The notes under the pieces were generated by a model. That model worked only from the letters and a program-made list of their open reading frames with translations, was not told the origin of the DNA and did no database searches. A DNA stretch of 64,000 bases from Roseovarius sp. TE539. Lineage in GTDB: Bacteria; Pseudomonadota; Alphaproteobacteria; Rhodobacterales; Rhodobacteraceae. The translations under genes were made by a program, and so were the position numbers. The DNA is taken from NCBI RefSeq assembly GCF_003298505.1, contig NZ_QNGB01000005.1, positions 62,001 through 126,000 of the forward strand. The letters are read 5' to 3'. Shown here in pieces: positions 45,836-53,688 of the stretch (positions within the stretch are counted from its first letter, which is position 1; each line of letters starts with the position of its first letter).

Positions 45836-46477
45836 ATGAGTTATCCAGCCTATACACGGGCCGAACGCATCGCCGACGGCACGATCCAAGTGATCGGATT
45901 TCTTGGCGCGATTACAGGGATTTGCCTACTCTTCACGGTTGTCTCTCTGGATCTGAACGGGCCGCTTCTGACCGCCGTGATCGTCTATGCGGCGGGACTT
46001 CTGGTCATGCTCGCGGCCTCTGCAGCCTATCACCTTGCGGCGCATACGCCCGCCCGGCCTTATTTGCGCCGCCTCGACCACGCGGCCATCTATTTGAAAA
46101 TTGCCAGTACTTTCACACCCTTGAGCGTTATTCTGGGCACCGCCTTCGGATACGCCGTGCTGGCCTGTGTCTGGGTTCTCGCCATCTTCGGCGCGACCGT
46201 GAAGTTGTTTAAAAAACGTGGAAAAATGACAACCGGCTGGGCACCCTACCTGGCCCTGGGCTGGATCGGAGTGGTGCTTTTCATCCCGCTCACCGCTGTC
46301 TTGCCGGGGTTCAGCCTGGCCTTCATTATCGCCGGCGGGTTTCTCTATACCGCCGGGATCGCGTTCTATATCCGCGAAAAGCTGCGCTTTTCGAACGCCA
46401 TCTGGCATGGCTTCACGCTCGCCGCATCGGCGTGCTTTTTTCTCGGTATCTCCGGCGCCTTGCCCGCCGCACCCTGA
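45836..46477 (+). CDS. Hemolysin III/TrhA family membrane protein
   Basis: A 213-residue, seven-helix membrane protein of the PAQR-related hemolysin III family. It starts MSYPAYTRAERIADGTIQVI. Family landmarks are AYHLAAHTPARPYLRRLDHA (conserved His pair and RLDHAAIYLKIAS), and the C-terminal HGFTLAASACFFLGI with the third metal-ligand His. Members (E. coli TrhA/YqfA) affect membrane energetics and fatty-acid homeostasis. AAGGA lies 11 bases before the chosen ATG. Confidence 0.9.
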   Translation: MSYPAYTRAERIADGTIQVIGFLGAITGICLLFTVVSLDLNGPLLTAVIVYAAGLLVMLAASAAYHLAAHTPARPYLRRLDHAAIYLKIASTFTPLSVILGTAFGYAVLACVWVLAIFGATVKLFKKRGKMTTGWAPYLALGWIGVVLFIPLTAVLPGFSLAFIIAGGFLYTAGIAFYIREKLRFSNAIWHGFTLAASACFFLGISGALPAAP

Positions 46478-46532
46478 GGGCCTCGACACCCGTAACCATT
46501 GCCGTGAAAGACGGGCGCGCTACCTCCCGCTC

Positions 46533-46904
46533 ATGGCTGAAACACGCGTCCTATATAACGGCGATTGCCCGGTCTGCTCGGCAGAAATCGGGCATTACAG
46601 GCGATACAGTGATCGCAATAAACTGCCGATCCGTTTTGACGACCTGAATGCCCCTGAACTCGCGGATTGGGGGCTTGATGCAGACACGGCCGCGCAACGC
46701 CTGTATGTCGCCCGCGGGGGTCAGCTCCATTCCGGAATCCCCGCTTTCCTGATACTTTGGTCCGAGATGCCGCGTTATCAGTGGTTGGCGCGTATAGTCG
46801 GCCTGCCCATCATCAGGCAATTCGCCGAAATCTGTTACGATCGGGCTCTCGCGCCGTTGATATACAAACGTCACCTGCGCCGCAAAGCGCGGACATCCAA
46901 CTAG
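46533..46904 (+). CDS. DCC family thiol-disulfide oxidoreductase (DUF393)
   Basis: A 123-residue protein starting MAETRVLYNGDCPVCSAEIG. The Asp-Cys-x-x-Cys motif at about 11-15 defines the DCC family, predicted thioredoxin-like oxidoreductases. IRFDDLNAPELADWGLD and the hydrophobic C-terminal half fit the family. It follows the hemolysin III gene by 55 bases and its stop overlaps the convergent DUF6455 gene by four bases. Confidence 0.88.
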   Translation: MAETRVLYNGDCPVCSAEIGHYRRYSDRNKLPIRFDDLNAPELADWGLDADTAAQRLYVARGGQLHSGIPAFLILWSEMPRYQWLARIVGLPIIRQFAEICYDRALAPLIYKRHLRRKARTSN

Positions 46905-47182
46905 GAAACCGGCGCCGCGGACAATTGCGCGTCCAGCTTCATCAAGGCCAAGGCAGCGCGGTTGCGGCAAGGCTTGGGCGCGGCCGGTGCAGCCGTGGTT
47001 TCGGCAAGCCATCGATCGCAGGCATCCCTCCATGCGCAGCCGCGACATCTCTGAACCATTCGGGACCAATCAGCGCAGTCGAGATACCCATTGGCCCGCG
47101 CCGCGACCGGATCAGCGCCCGTCGTCTGGGCCATCCGCTTGAGAAGCCAGTAATGCCGCCGCTCATTTCCCAAAGGTTTCAT
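46901..47182 (-). CDS. DUF6455 family protein (copy 1)
   Basis: A 93-residue protein. The C-terminal pattern RCRGCAWRDACDRWLAET, with two Cys pairs, and a third Cys in PKPCRNRAAL, match DUF6455, a small family common in Rhodobacterales, possibly metal-binding. N-terminus MKPLGNERRHYWLLKRMAQT. GGAGG lies seven bases upstream of the ATG. Function unknown. Confidence 0.75.
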   Translation of the reverse strand: MKPLGNERRHYWLLKRMAQTTGADPVAARANGYLDCADWSRMVQRCRGCAWRDACDRWLAETTAAPAAPKPCRNRAALALMKLDAQLSAAPVS

Positions 47183-47205
47183 AACTCTACCTCCGCCAAC
47201 GGTGC

Positions 47206-47478
47206 TCAGGCATGTCCGCCATGCATGAGCCGTTCGAAGAGATCGGCGTTTCGGCACCTCTCTGGCGGTGCGCCCGCGCGCGACGAACCTGCCCGTTTGT
47301 TCAGCCAATTCTCGCATTCATCGGGATGCGCGCAACCTGTGCAGGACAAAACCGCATCGCTGACATCATCCGTGTCCATCCGTCCCTCGAACATCGCCTC
47401 TTCAAGATCCAGACCAAGCGTATTCGCCATTCGGTCCACCAGACCGGCATGGCGCTTGAAAGTCTTCGTGTCGGACAT
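47206..47478 (-). CDS. DUF6455 family protein (copy 2)
   Basis: A 90-residue paralogue of the next gene, with SCTGCAHPDECENWLNKR and PERCRNADLFERL as the corresponding Cys-bearing blocks and an N-terminal MSDTKTFKRHAGLVDRMANT. The two copies are 23 bases apart, with the GGGGAGAT ribosome-binding site ahead of this one, so they form a tandem pair. Sequence identity outside the Cys blocks is low. Confidence 0.75.
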   Translation of the reverse strand: MSDTKTFKRHAGLVDRMANTLGLDLEEAMFEGRMDTDDVSDAVLSCTGCAHPDECENWLNKRAGSSRAGAPPERCRNADLFERLMHGGHA

Positions 47479-47564
47479 CTCGTATCTCCCCTGGTGCCGC
47501 CGCTTTGCGATCGTTGACTTTAGGGTAGGATAATTCGGGGGGCTGAACGGGGCATTGACTTGCA

Positions 47565-47924
47565 TCAAACCGGCAAGTCCGCGAGATAGGCGCGAACACA
47601 GGCCTGCACGTGGCGAAATCGGTCCCCGCCAAGATGCTTCCCGCCATACCAACGTGTGACAACGACGATATGGTTCGAAAGCGCCGACCGCTCCAGCATT
47701 TGAAGGATCAGAATTGACGCACCGGTTTCTCCGTCATCGGCCCGGAAGGATGTTCCCTCGGACAGCACGGCCGCCCATGAGTTATGCGTGGCGCGGGCAA
47801 ACTTCTTCTTGCGCTTCAGCGTCTTGAGAAAATCCTCGATACCTGCATTGTCAGTCACCTCTCCACCCGAAACCGCGTATCTGGAACCACGGTCGCTGAC
47901 GACCCCCATAAGCTGCCGCATCAC
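47565..47924 (-). CDS. IMPACT/YigZ N-terminal domain protein
   Basis: A 119-residue protein carrying only the IMPACT (UPF0029) domain: ARATHNSWAAVLSEGTSFRA, ADDGETGAS and VTRWYGGKHLGGDRFRHVQA. E. coli YigZ is about 204 residues; the C-terminal domain is missing here. It may bind nucleic acid or act on stalled ribosomes, but this is not established. ATGA overlap with the upstream M48 protease gene indicates coupling. Confidence 0.88.
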   Translation of the reverse strand: MMRQLMGVVSDRGSRYAVSGGEVTDNAGIEDFLKTLKRKKKFARATHNSWAAVLSEGTSFRADDGETGASILILQMLERSALSNHIVVVTRWYGGKHLGGDRFRHVQACVRAYLADLPV

Positions 47925-48634
47925 AGGCCGGCAGCAACGCGGCGCACCGTTTCTATACGCTGCGCATTGGGCGGATGGGTTCCCAGAAACCTGTTGCCCG
48001 GATCGGGGATACGGGTGAAATAGGCGGCCCCGCGCACCGGATCGTATCCTGCGCGCTTGGCGATGATGGTCCCCAGCGAATCAGCCTCGAGCTCGAAATC
48101 CTTGGAGTAGATCCGCGATCCGATTCGGGCACCGGTGTCACCGGCCTGATTCACGATGCCTGTATCGCCACCAAGAACCGAGGCCACGATTGCGGTTCCC
48201 AGACCCACCGCCAGCGCGGTGCGCTGCTGTCGGGCGATGTGGCCCTCGATGTGATGTGCGGCCTCATGGCTCATTATGAAAGCAAGCTCATCGGGGTTGC
48301 GCACATCCGCAATCAGCGGAAGCGTGAAGGCCAGGATCGGGCGGCCGGATTCATCGAGCGTTTGAAAGGCATTGGGCGGGCGGCCGGGGCGGTCGTCCAC
48401 GACAATTCTGAAATCGCAATCAAGCCCGCGCGTGCGGGCCCTGCACTCCCTTTCCGCCACCGGCTCCACGGTGTTGACGACCGATACAAACTGCTGCGCC
48501 GCCGTACGGGCCTCCGCGTCGGTCATGCTCCGCGCACGCTGCGGTGCGGCGTCCTGTGGCACCGGGACGGTCGTGCATCCTGCACCCGCTGACAGGACGA
48601 CAAGACAGAATAGAGCAAAGATTTGTCGGCGCAT
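47921..48634 (-). CDS. M48 family metalloprotease, lipoprotein
   Basis: A 237-residue zinc protease. An N-terminal signal ends in a lipobox (VLSAGAGC), so it should be lipid-anchored at the inner face of the outer membrane or periplasm. The catalytic HEAAHHIEGH motif lies at about 122-131, with the third ligand in ELEADSLGTIIAKRAGYDP. THPPNAQRIETVR closes the fold. BepA/LoiP-like role in envelope quality control by homology. Start at 48634 (MRRQIFALFCLVV). Confidence 0.9.
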   Translation of the reverse strand: MRRQIFALFCLVVLSAGAGCTTVPVPQDAAPQRARSMTDAEARTAAQQFVSVVNTVEPVAERECRARTRGLDCDFRIVVDDRPGRPPNAFQTLDESGRPILAFTLPLIADVRNPDELAFIMSHEAAHHIEGHIARQQRTALAVGLGTAIVASVLGGDTGIVNQAGDTGARIGSRIYSKDFELEADSLGTIIAKRAGYDPVRGAAYFTRIPDPGNRFLGTHPPNAQRIETVRRVAAGL

Positions 48635-48760
48635 GGCACGTTTCCGATCAGTCAGCATTCATACAACCCGATATTTATCAGGCTTTTCCAGTGCCGCCAG
48701 CCCACAGTGGCATTGCATCAGAGGCATTGCAAAAGCCCGCCGTCCCGCTAGGCTGCCGTC

Positions 48761-49000
48761 ATGTTTTCTATCGAGCACGAATTTGACGCCACGGTCGTCA
48801 CGCTTGTTGATGAGGGTCCGCCGCCACTTGGCGAGGATGTCGTCGTAAATGCCTTCGAAGAGTGCATTACCGTTGAACAATACGACGCGCATCACGACCG
48901 GACAGTGAGAATCACCTTTTCGATGTCTCAGGTACGAGACCTCGCGGCCGCCCTGAACTTGCCGGAAGGTGTTTACACACTGAAAACCACGGGTCCGTGA
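48761..49000 (+). CDS. Hypothetical protein, 79 residues
   Basis: MFSIEHEFDATVVTLVDEGP, then an acidic mixed alpha/beta composition with ITVEQYDAHHDRTVRITFSM and a C-terminal LPEGVYTLKT. No known domain recognised. The codon usage is GC-rich in third positions like its neighbours, and no competing frame covers it, so it is probably real. No clear Shine-Dalgarno. It ends eight bases before the convergent DUF167 gene. Confidence 0.6.
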   Translation: MFSIEHEFDATVVTLVDEGPPPLGEDVVVNAFEECITVEQYDAHHDRTVRITFSMSQVRDLAAALNLPEGVYTLKTTGP

Positions 49001-49007
49001 GCCAAGG

Positions 49008-49262
49008 TCAATCGATCCTGAAAACCTTGTGGCGTGCCGTCTGCCCGCGTATCAGGACCAGACGGGATTTCGGCAACCCGAGCGCCTTTGCCAGAATCCT
49101 GCGCACCGCTTCGTTGGCCCGTCCCTTTTCCGGTGCGGCGCTCACCCGGACACGCAGGCCCAACTCCGACATCTCGATGCGGTCCCGCGAGGCGCGGGGC
49201 GTGACGGTAACCGCGATTTCCGCTCCGGATGGATAAAGTCCGCTCAGATCGGGAAACTTCAT
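49008..49262 (-). CDS. DUF167 (YggU-like) protein
   Basis: An 84-residue protein with the DUF167 core: ITVTPRASRDRIEM-like segment (AVTVTPRASRDRIEMSELGL), VRVSAAPEKGRANEAVRRIL and GLPKSRLVLIRGQTARHKVF. Structure known, function unknown. AAGG lies seven bases before the ATG. Confidence 0.9.
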   Translation of the reverse strand: MKFPDLSGLYPSGAEIAVTVTPRASRDRIEMSELGLRVRVSAAPEKGRANEAVRRILAKALGLPKSRLVLIRGQTARHKVFRID

Positions 49263-49406
49263 CGTGATCCTTTCCTGGGTCGCGGCGCAAGCATATCCTT
49301 ACGGGGCCCGGCGGCCAATGCCGGTATCATGTCAAGGCGCGCAGGGCTTGACCCCGGCCGCCCGCCGAAGGACATCTATCCCGAACGGAGAAAAGGTAGC
49401 CCCGGA

Positions 49407-49985
49407 ATGCCCATCACCGACCAAGCCGCATTGGAGTTCCTGATGACCCGCCGGTCGCGGCCCGCCAAAATGCTGGCCCCGCCAGTTCCGACGCGCTCGG
49501 AACTTGAGCCAATACTTAGGGCTGCATTGCGCAGCCCGGACCACGGCAAGCTGGAGCCTTGGCGCCTCATCGTTCTGGAACGCGCGGCCCTTGTACGGCT
49601 CGCCGATTTGGTCACGGCGCGGGGCGGATCCCTTGGACGCGATGAGAATGATACCGTCAAGGCGCGGGCGCAATTCAACGACTCGCATCTCGCTGTCGCT
49701 GTAATCGAGGTTCAAAAGCCGTCCGACAAAGTGCCTCCGATCGAGCAAAGCTATTCCGCCGGCGCAGTTTGCCTCGGCCTGCTCAACGCCGCTCTTGCCT
49801 CGGGCTGGGGGGCGAACTGGCTCAGCGGTTGGCCCGCGCATGACCGCGGTTTCGTCGACAGCGGCCTTGGCCTTGCGGGGCACGAGCGCGTGGTGGGTTT
49901 CGTCCACATAGGCACGGCTCGGGCGGAACCTCCGGAACGTCCCCGTCCGGATACGGAGTCCACGGTTACATGGGTTTCAGAATGA
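49407..49985 (+). CDS. Nitroreductase family protein
   Basis: A 192-residue FMN-dependent reductase resembling YdjA: LMTRRSRPAKMLAPPVPTRS, AALRSPDHGKLEPWRLIVLE, QSYSAGAVCLGLLNAALASG and GWGANWLSGWPAHDRG. The ATG at 49407 follows AAAAGG. Physiological substrate unknown. It overlaps the next gene at its 3' end. Confidence 0.9.
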   Translation: MPITDQAALEFLMTRRSRPAKMLAPPVPTRSELEPILRAALRSPDHGKLEPWRLIVLERAALVRLADLVTARGGSLGRDENDTVKARAQFNDSHLAVAVIEVQKPSDKVPPIEQSYSAGAVCLGLLNAALASGWGANWLSGWPAHDRGFVDSGLGLAGHERVVGFVHIGTARAEPPERPRPDTESTVTWVSE

Positions 49986-50686
49986 TTTTCGGATCTTTCT
50001 TCAAGGCCCTGGGGCAGATAGGTGACCGGAGATTCCGGCGGGTGCTCTTGCTGGGCGTCCTGCTGACACTTGCGCTTCTGGTGGCCGCCTATGCCGGGTT
50101 CCTGACCTTCCTGCAGTGGTCACTCGGCGAAGAAGCGCAGCTTCCGGTTATCGGCAAGGTGCGGTGGCTTGATGACCTTCTTGGCTGGGGCAGCCTTTTT
50201 CTGATGCTGGCCTTCTCGGTTTTCCTGATGATCCCGGTCGCCTCGGCGATAACCTCGATGTTCCTGGAGGAGGTGGCACAGGCGGTCGAGGATCGACATT
50301 ACCCGCACCTCCCACCCGTGCCGCGCATTCCCTTCGGTGAGGCCTTGCGCGACACCGTGAATTTTCTCGGCATCCTGATAGGCGCCAATATCGTGGCGCT
50401 GATGATCTATCCGTTCGCGACCGGTTTTGCGCCATTCTTGTTCTTTGCGCTCAACGGTTTCCTGCTGGGAATGGAGTATTTCCAACTCGCGGCGATGCGG
50501 CGGATAGGCCGCGCCAACGCGAAGGCGATGAGGCGGCAACATCTGGGAACCATCTGGCTGGCCGGTATCCTCATGGCGCTGCCGTTATCGATTCCCGTAA
50601 TGAACCTGGTGATCCCGATCATCGGCGCCGCAACGTTCACCCATCTGTTTCATGCGATTCACTCGCGGACGGCCCCATCCGCTTGA
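49982..50686 (+). CDS. EI24/CysZ-like membrane protein
   Basis: A 234-residue membrane protein of the EI24 domain family with about six hydrophobic segments. It starts MIFGSFFKALGQIGDRRFRR, the first helix being VLLLGVLLTLALLVAAYAGF. SMFLEEVAQAVEDRHYPHLP and GYFQLAAMRRIGRA-like FLLGMEYFQLAAMRR segments are typical. CysZ members transport sulfate. The start here overlaps the nitroreductase stop by four bases; ATG at 49970 is an alternative. Its last 50 bases overlap the convergent DUF1467 gene. Confidence 0.85.
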   Translation: MIFGSFFKALGQIGDRRFRRVLLLGVLLTLALLVAAYAGFLTFLQWSLGEEAQLPVIGKVRWLDDLLGWGSLFLMLAFSVFLMIPVASAITSMFLEEVAQAVEDRHYPHLPPVPRIPFGEALRDTVNFLGILIGANIVALMIYPFATGFAPFLFFALNGFLLGMEYFQLAAMRRIGRANAKAMRRQHLGTIWLAGILMALPLSIPVMNLVIPIIGAATFTHLFHAIHSRTAPSA

Positions 50687-50939
50687 ACATGTCTATATCA
50701 CGCACAGTGACCGCGCCGGTGAAGATCACCCCCGCGATTATCACCCATAAAACCGCGGCGATGGCGGTGGTCAGCCATGCCTTCTTTTTCAGATGGTGCT
50801 TTTGAGGCGAACCATCATGCGTTCCGGGAACGACGTCGCCTGCTTCGCCCTGGGTCTGGATCCGGATGGGGATGATGGTGAGAAAGGTCATCGACCAGAT
50901 GACCAGGAACAGCACGATACCCGAGGCGATACCCATCAA
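50637..50939 (-). CDS. DUF1467 family membrane protein
   Basis: A 100-residue protein with two membrane helices (about 3-23 and 54-76) separated by a polar loop: SGIVLFLVIWSMTFLTIIPI and VPGTHDGSPQKHHLKKKAWL. This is the DUF1467 pattern. Function unknown. ATGA overlap with the epimerase gene upstream. The conserved mce-DUF1467 neighbourhood is common in alphaproteobacteria. Confidence 0.88.
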   Translation of the reverse strand: MMGIASGIVLFLVIWSMTFLTIIPIRIQTQGEAGDVVPGTHDGSPQKHHLKKKAWLTTAIAAVLWVIIAGVIFTGAVTVRDIDMFKRMGPSASESHETDG

Positions 50940-51340
50940 ACCTGCTCCAGCTCAACCAGGGTGCCATTGAAATCCTTGGGATGAAGAAAAAGCACCGGCT
51001 TGCCATGCGCGCCAATCTTGGGCTCGCCGGAACCAAGCACACGGGCGCCACTCCGGGCAAGGTTATCGCGTGCCGCGATTATGTCCTCCACCTCATAGCA
51101 GACATGGTGAATCCCGCCCGACGGATTCTTTTCCAGAAATCCGGCAATCGGGCTGTCGGCCCCGAGGGGGTGCAACAATTCGATCTTCGTGTTCGGCAGA
51201 TTGATGAACACCACCGTCACGCCGTGATCGGGCTCATCCTGCGGCGCCCCCACCTCCGCACCGAGCGCGTCACGGTAGAGTGCGGCCGCAGCATCCAGAT
51301 CGGGCACGGCGATGGCAACGTGATTTAGGCGTCCTATCAT
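50936..51340 (-). CDS. mce: Methylmalonyl-CoA epimerase
   Basis: A 134-residue VOC-fold enzyme racemising methylmalonyl-CoA in propionate metabolism: MIGRLNHVAIAVPDLDAAAA with metal ligand His, VVFINLPNTKIELLHPLGAD, GGIHHVCYEVEDI and VLFLHPKDFNGTLVELEQV, ending with the Glu ligand. The length is standard. It is followed by the DUF1467 gene with overlap. Confidence 0.95.
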   Translation of the reverse strand: MIGRLNHVAIAVPDLDAAAALYRDALGAEVGAPQDEPDHGVTVVFINLPNTKIELLHPLGADSPIAGFLEKNPSGGIHHVCYEVEDIIAARDNLARSGARVLGSGEPKIGAHGKPVLFLHPKDFNGTLVELEQV

Positions 51341-51491
51341 GGTCGGATCCCCGGCTTTTGCATTTCCCGAATGTTATGTCCTCACCGGCATCCCGTGACA
51401 AGCGACAGGGGGACGCAGCGGGCGGATTAACCCGCGATTCATCAACCCTGCGTAACCCTAGGCCGCAGAAATGCCAGCAAGGACATTCACG

Positions 51492-52208
51492 ATGACAGAC
51501 AAAGAAAGCCTTCTTCCTCAGCCCGCACCAACGCCCGGTCGCCCCCTTCTGGGCATGACTGCTCTGGTTGTCGAGGACAGCCTCTACTTCTGCGACGCGT
51601 TGCGCCTGCTCTGCCTGCACAGCGGTGCACGAATCCGTCGTGCGGATTGCCTGCGTTCAGCGCGAAGGCATCTTCAGGTCTATCGGCCAAGCGTCATGAT
51701 CGTCGACATGGGGTTGCCGGACGGGTCCGGCCTGGACCTGATAAAGGAGGTCGGCAACGGAGAACCGCGCGTGAATGTGATTCTGGGCACCAGCGCCAGG
51801 GAAAACGGCGCGGAGCTGGCGCGCGCGGCCGGCGCCGATGGTTTCCTCTCCAAACCGGTCGAAAGTCTCGGGGTGTTTCAGCAGACAATCCTGGAAAACT
51901 GTGCACCCGAGACGAGGCCGGCCGGGCCGAGAATCATGCGCACGGACATGATCGATCCCGATCCGATCGCCTTTCGCGAGGATATGAGCCATGCTGCAAG
52001 CCTTCTGGAAGATTGCCACGAAGGACCGGTCCTGGATTACGTGGCCCGGTTCCTCGAAGGAGTGGCGCACACCGCCCGGGACCGGCCGCTCGAACAGGCC
52101 GTGCAGGCAATCCTTCACGGCGACCCCGGGGCGCCCGCAGCACCCGCCAAGGTTGCCAGGCTTGCCGGGCTGGTCCAGGAAAGGCTCGGGGAGCGCATGG
52201 TTATCTGA
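51492..52208 (+). CDS. Receiver-domain response regulator without recognised output
   Basis: A 238-residue protein. Residues ~25-145 form a receiver domain: ALVVEDSLYFCDALRLL (acidic pocket Glu-Asp), phosphoacceptor Asp in VMIVDMGLPDGSG and Lys in GADGFLSKPVESL. The C-terminal ~90 residues are helical (HAASLLEDCHEGPVLDYVAR) and match no known DNA-binding domain. AAGGA lies nine bases before the ATG. The next gene downstream, a DUF1800 protein, is 89 bases away and may be cotranscribed. Confidence 0.85.
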   Translation: MTDKESLLPQPAPTPGRPLLGMTALVVEDSLYFCDALRLLCLHSGARIRRADCLRSARRHLQVYRPSVMIVDMGLPDGSGLDLIKEVGNGEPRVNVILGTSARENGAELARAAGADGFLSKPVESLGVFQQTILENCAPETRPAGPRIMRTDMIDPDPIAFREDMSHAASLLEDCHEGPVLDYVARFLEGVAHTARDRPLEQAVQAILHGDPGAPAAPAKVARLAGLVQERLGERMVI

Positions 52209-52297
52209 AAGCAGGCTCCAGCGACCTAAAGGTGACATCGGGGCGCGCCACGCGTATGATGCAAACTTGTTGCGGGGCTCCGGATGCGAGGGTGCGC

Positions 52298-53683
52298 ATG
52301 CGCTTCGATCGCGAAAAGGCAGACATACGGTTCGGCTGTGGATTGTCTCCGCGCATTGCCCCGCCGCGCGACATTCAACAGATGATCGACCAGTTGAAGG
52401 GGCCGGACGAGGCATCGGATGTCTTCCCGATCCCAAAGACCGAAACAATCCTCGAACTGGCCCGCGCCTCTCGAGCGGCGAGGCAGCAACGCCGCAAGGC
52501 CACCACCGAAAAATCGCGTGAAAACGCCCGCGACGCCCGACGCAGTGTCAGGCGCAGGGTGCAACGCCTCGCACTCGACTCTCTGGCAAATGGTTTCCTG
52601 CGCCGGGCGCTCACCGTGGACGGGTTGCGCGAAAGGCTCTGCGCCTTCTGGGGAGATCATTTCACCGCCAGTGGCAAGGGGGTCCTGTGGCGCCATGCCA
52701 GACCAGCCTATGTCGAAACCGCGATCCGCCCCCATGTCACCGGGAATTTCGCTGACATGCTGCGCGCCGTGGCAATGCAACCCCTGATGCTACACTATCT
52801 CGATCAGCACCTGTCGGTCGGTCCCACGAGCCGTGTGGCACAGGTCAACCGGACGCTTGACGGGCTCAACGAGAATCTGGCCCGCGAAATGCTGGAACTG
52901 CACACGCTCGGCGTGGATGGCCCCTATGATCAGTCGGATGTCCGGCAACTGGCCAGGTTGCTTACCGGGCTGAGCTACAACCTTAAGCAGGGTTTCATCT
53001 ATCGTTCGAGCTTCGCGGAGCCGGGGCCCGAGACCATCCTTGGCGTGACATACGGACAAGGCAAGGGCCGGCTTGAGGACATTCATGCCGCGTTGGACGA
53101 TATTGCAACGCATCCGTCCACGGCAGCGCATGTTGCCCGCAAACTGGCCGTGCATTTCGTCTCTGACGAACCGGCCGAGGCGCTGGTGGCTCACATCGCT
53201 GCGCGGTTCCGTGACACGGACGGCGATATGGCCGCAGTGACGGAAGCCTTGCTTGAGCATCCGGCCGCCTGGCAACCGGCGGCCGAAAACGTCAAGCGAC
53301 CGGTGGATTTCATCGGCTCCGCCCTTCGTGCGCTCGATATCGTGCCACGCCACATCCCGAAGAACGATCCGCGGAAAATGCTGGACCTTCTGATCATGCC
53401 GCTTGCTCTCATGGGACAGGACTGGACCGGACCCTCGAGTCCGGAGGGGTGGCCGGAGGCCAACGAGGAGTGGATCACGCCGCAGCGTCTCGCGGCACGT
53501 CTGCAATGGGCAATGAGCGCGCCATTCGCGCTTCGGCGTGTGCTGCCCAACCCGGAAGATTTCGCACTTGGCGCCCTTGGGCACGCGCCGCCGCAAGACG
53601 TGATACGCGCCGCACGGGCCGCAGAAACCCGGGCCGAGGGGGTGGGCATTGTCCTGGCCTCGCCAGCCTTCCAGAGGATGTAG
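52298..53683 (+). CDS. DUF1800 domain-containing protein
   Basis: A 461-residue protein of the DUF1800 family: GCGLSPRIAPPRDIQQMIDQ near the N-terminus, LCAFWGDHFTASGKG, AVAMQPLMLHYLDQHLSVGP, NENLAREMLELHTLGVDGPY and EALLEHPAAWQPAAENVKRP. The family usually pairs with DUF1501 and is predicted to be exported; no clear signal peptide is visible with this start. GAGG lies six bases before the ATG. Function unknown. Confidence 0.88.
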   Translation: MRFDREKADIRFGCGLSPRIAPPRDIQQMIDQLKGPDEASDVFPIPKTETILELARASRAARQQRRKATTEKSRENARDARRSVRRRVQRLALDSLANGFLRRALTVDGLRERLCAFWGDHFTASGKGVLWRHARPAYVETAIRPHVTGNFADMLRAVAMQPLMLHYLDQHLSVGPTSRVAQVNRTLDGLNENLAREMLELHTLGVDGPYDQSDVRQLARLLTGLSYNLKQGFIYRSSFAEPGPETILGVTYGQGKGRLEDIHAALDDIATHPSTAAHVARKLAVHFVSDEPAEALVAHIAARFRDTDGDMAAVTEALLEHPAAWQPAAENVKRPVDFIGSALRALDIVPRHIPKNDPRKMLDLLIMPLALMGQDWTGPSSPEGWPEANEEWITPQRLAARLQWAMSAPFALRRVLPNPEDFALGALGHAPPQDVIRAARAAETRAEGVGIVLASPAFQRM

Positions 53684-53688
53684 CAGAA

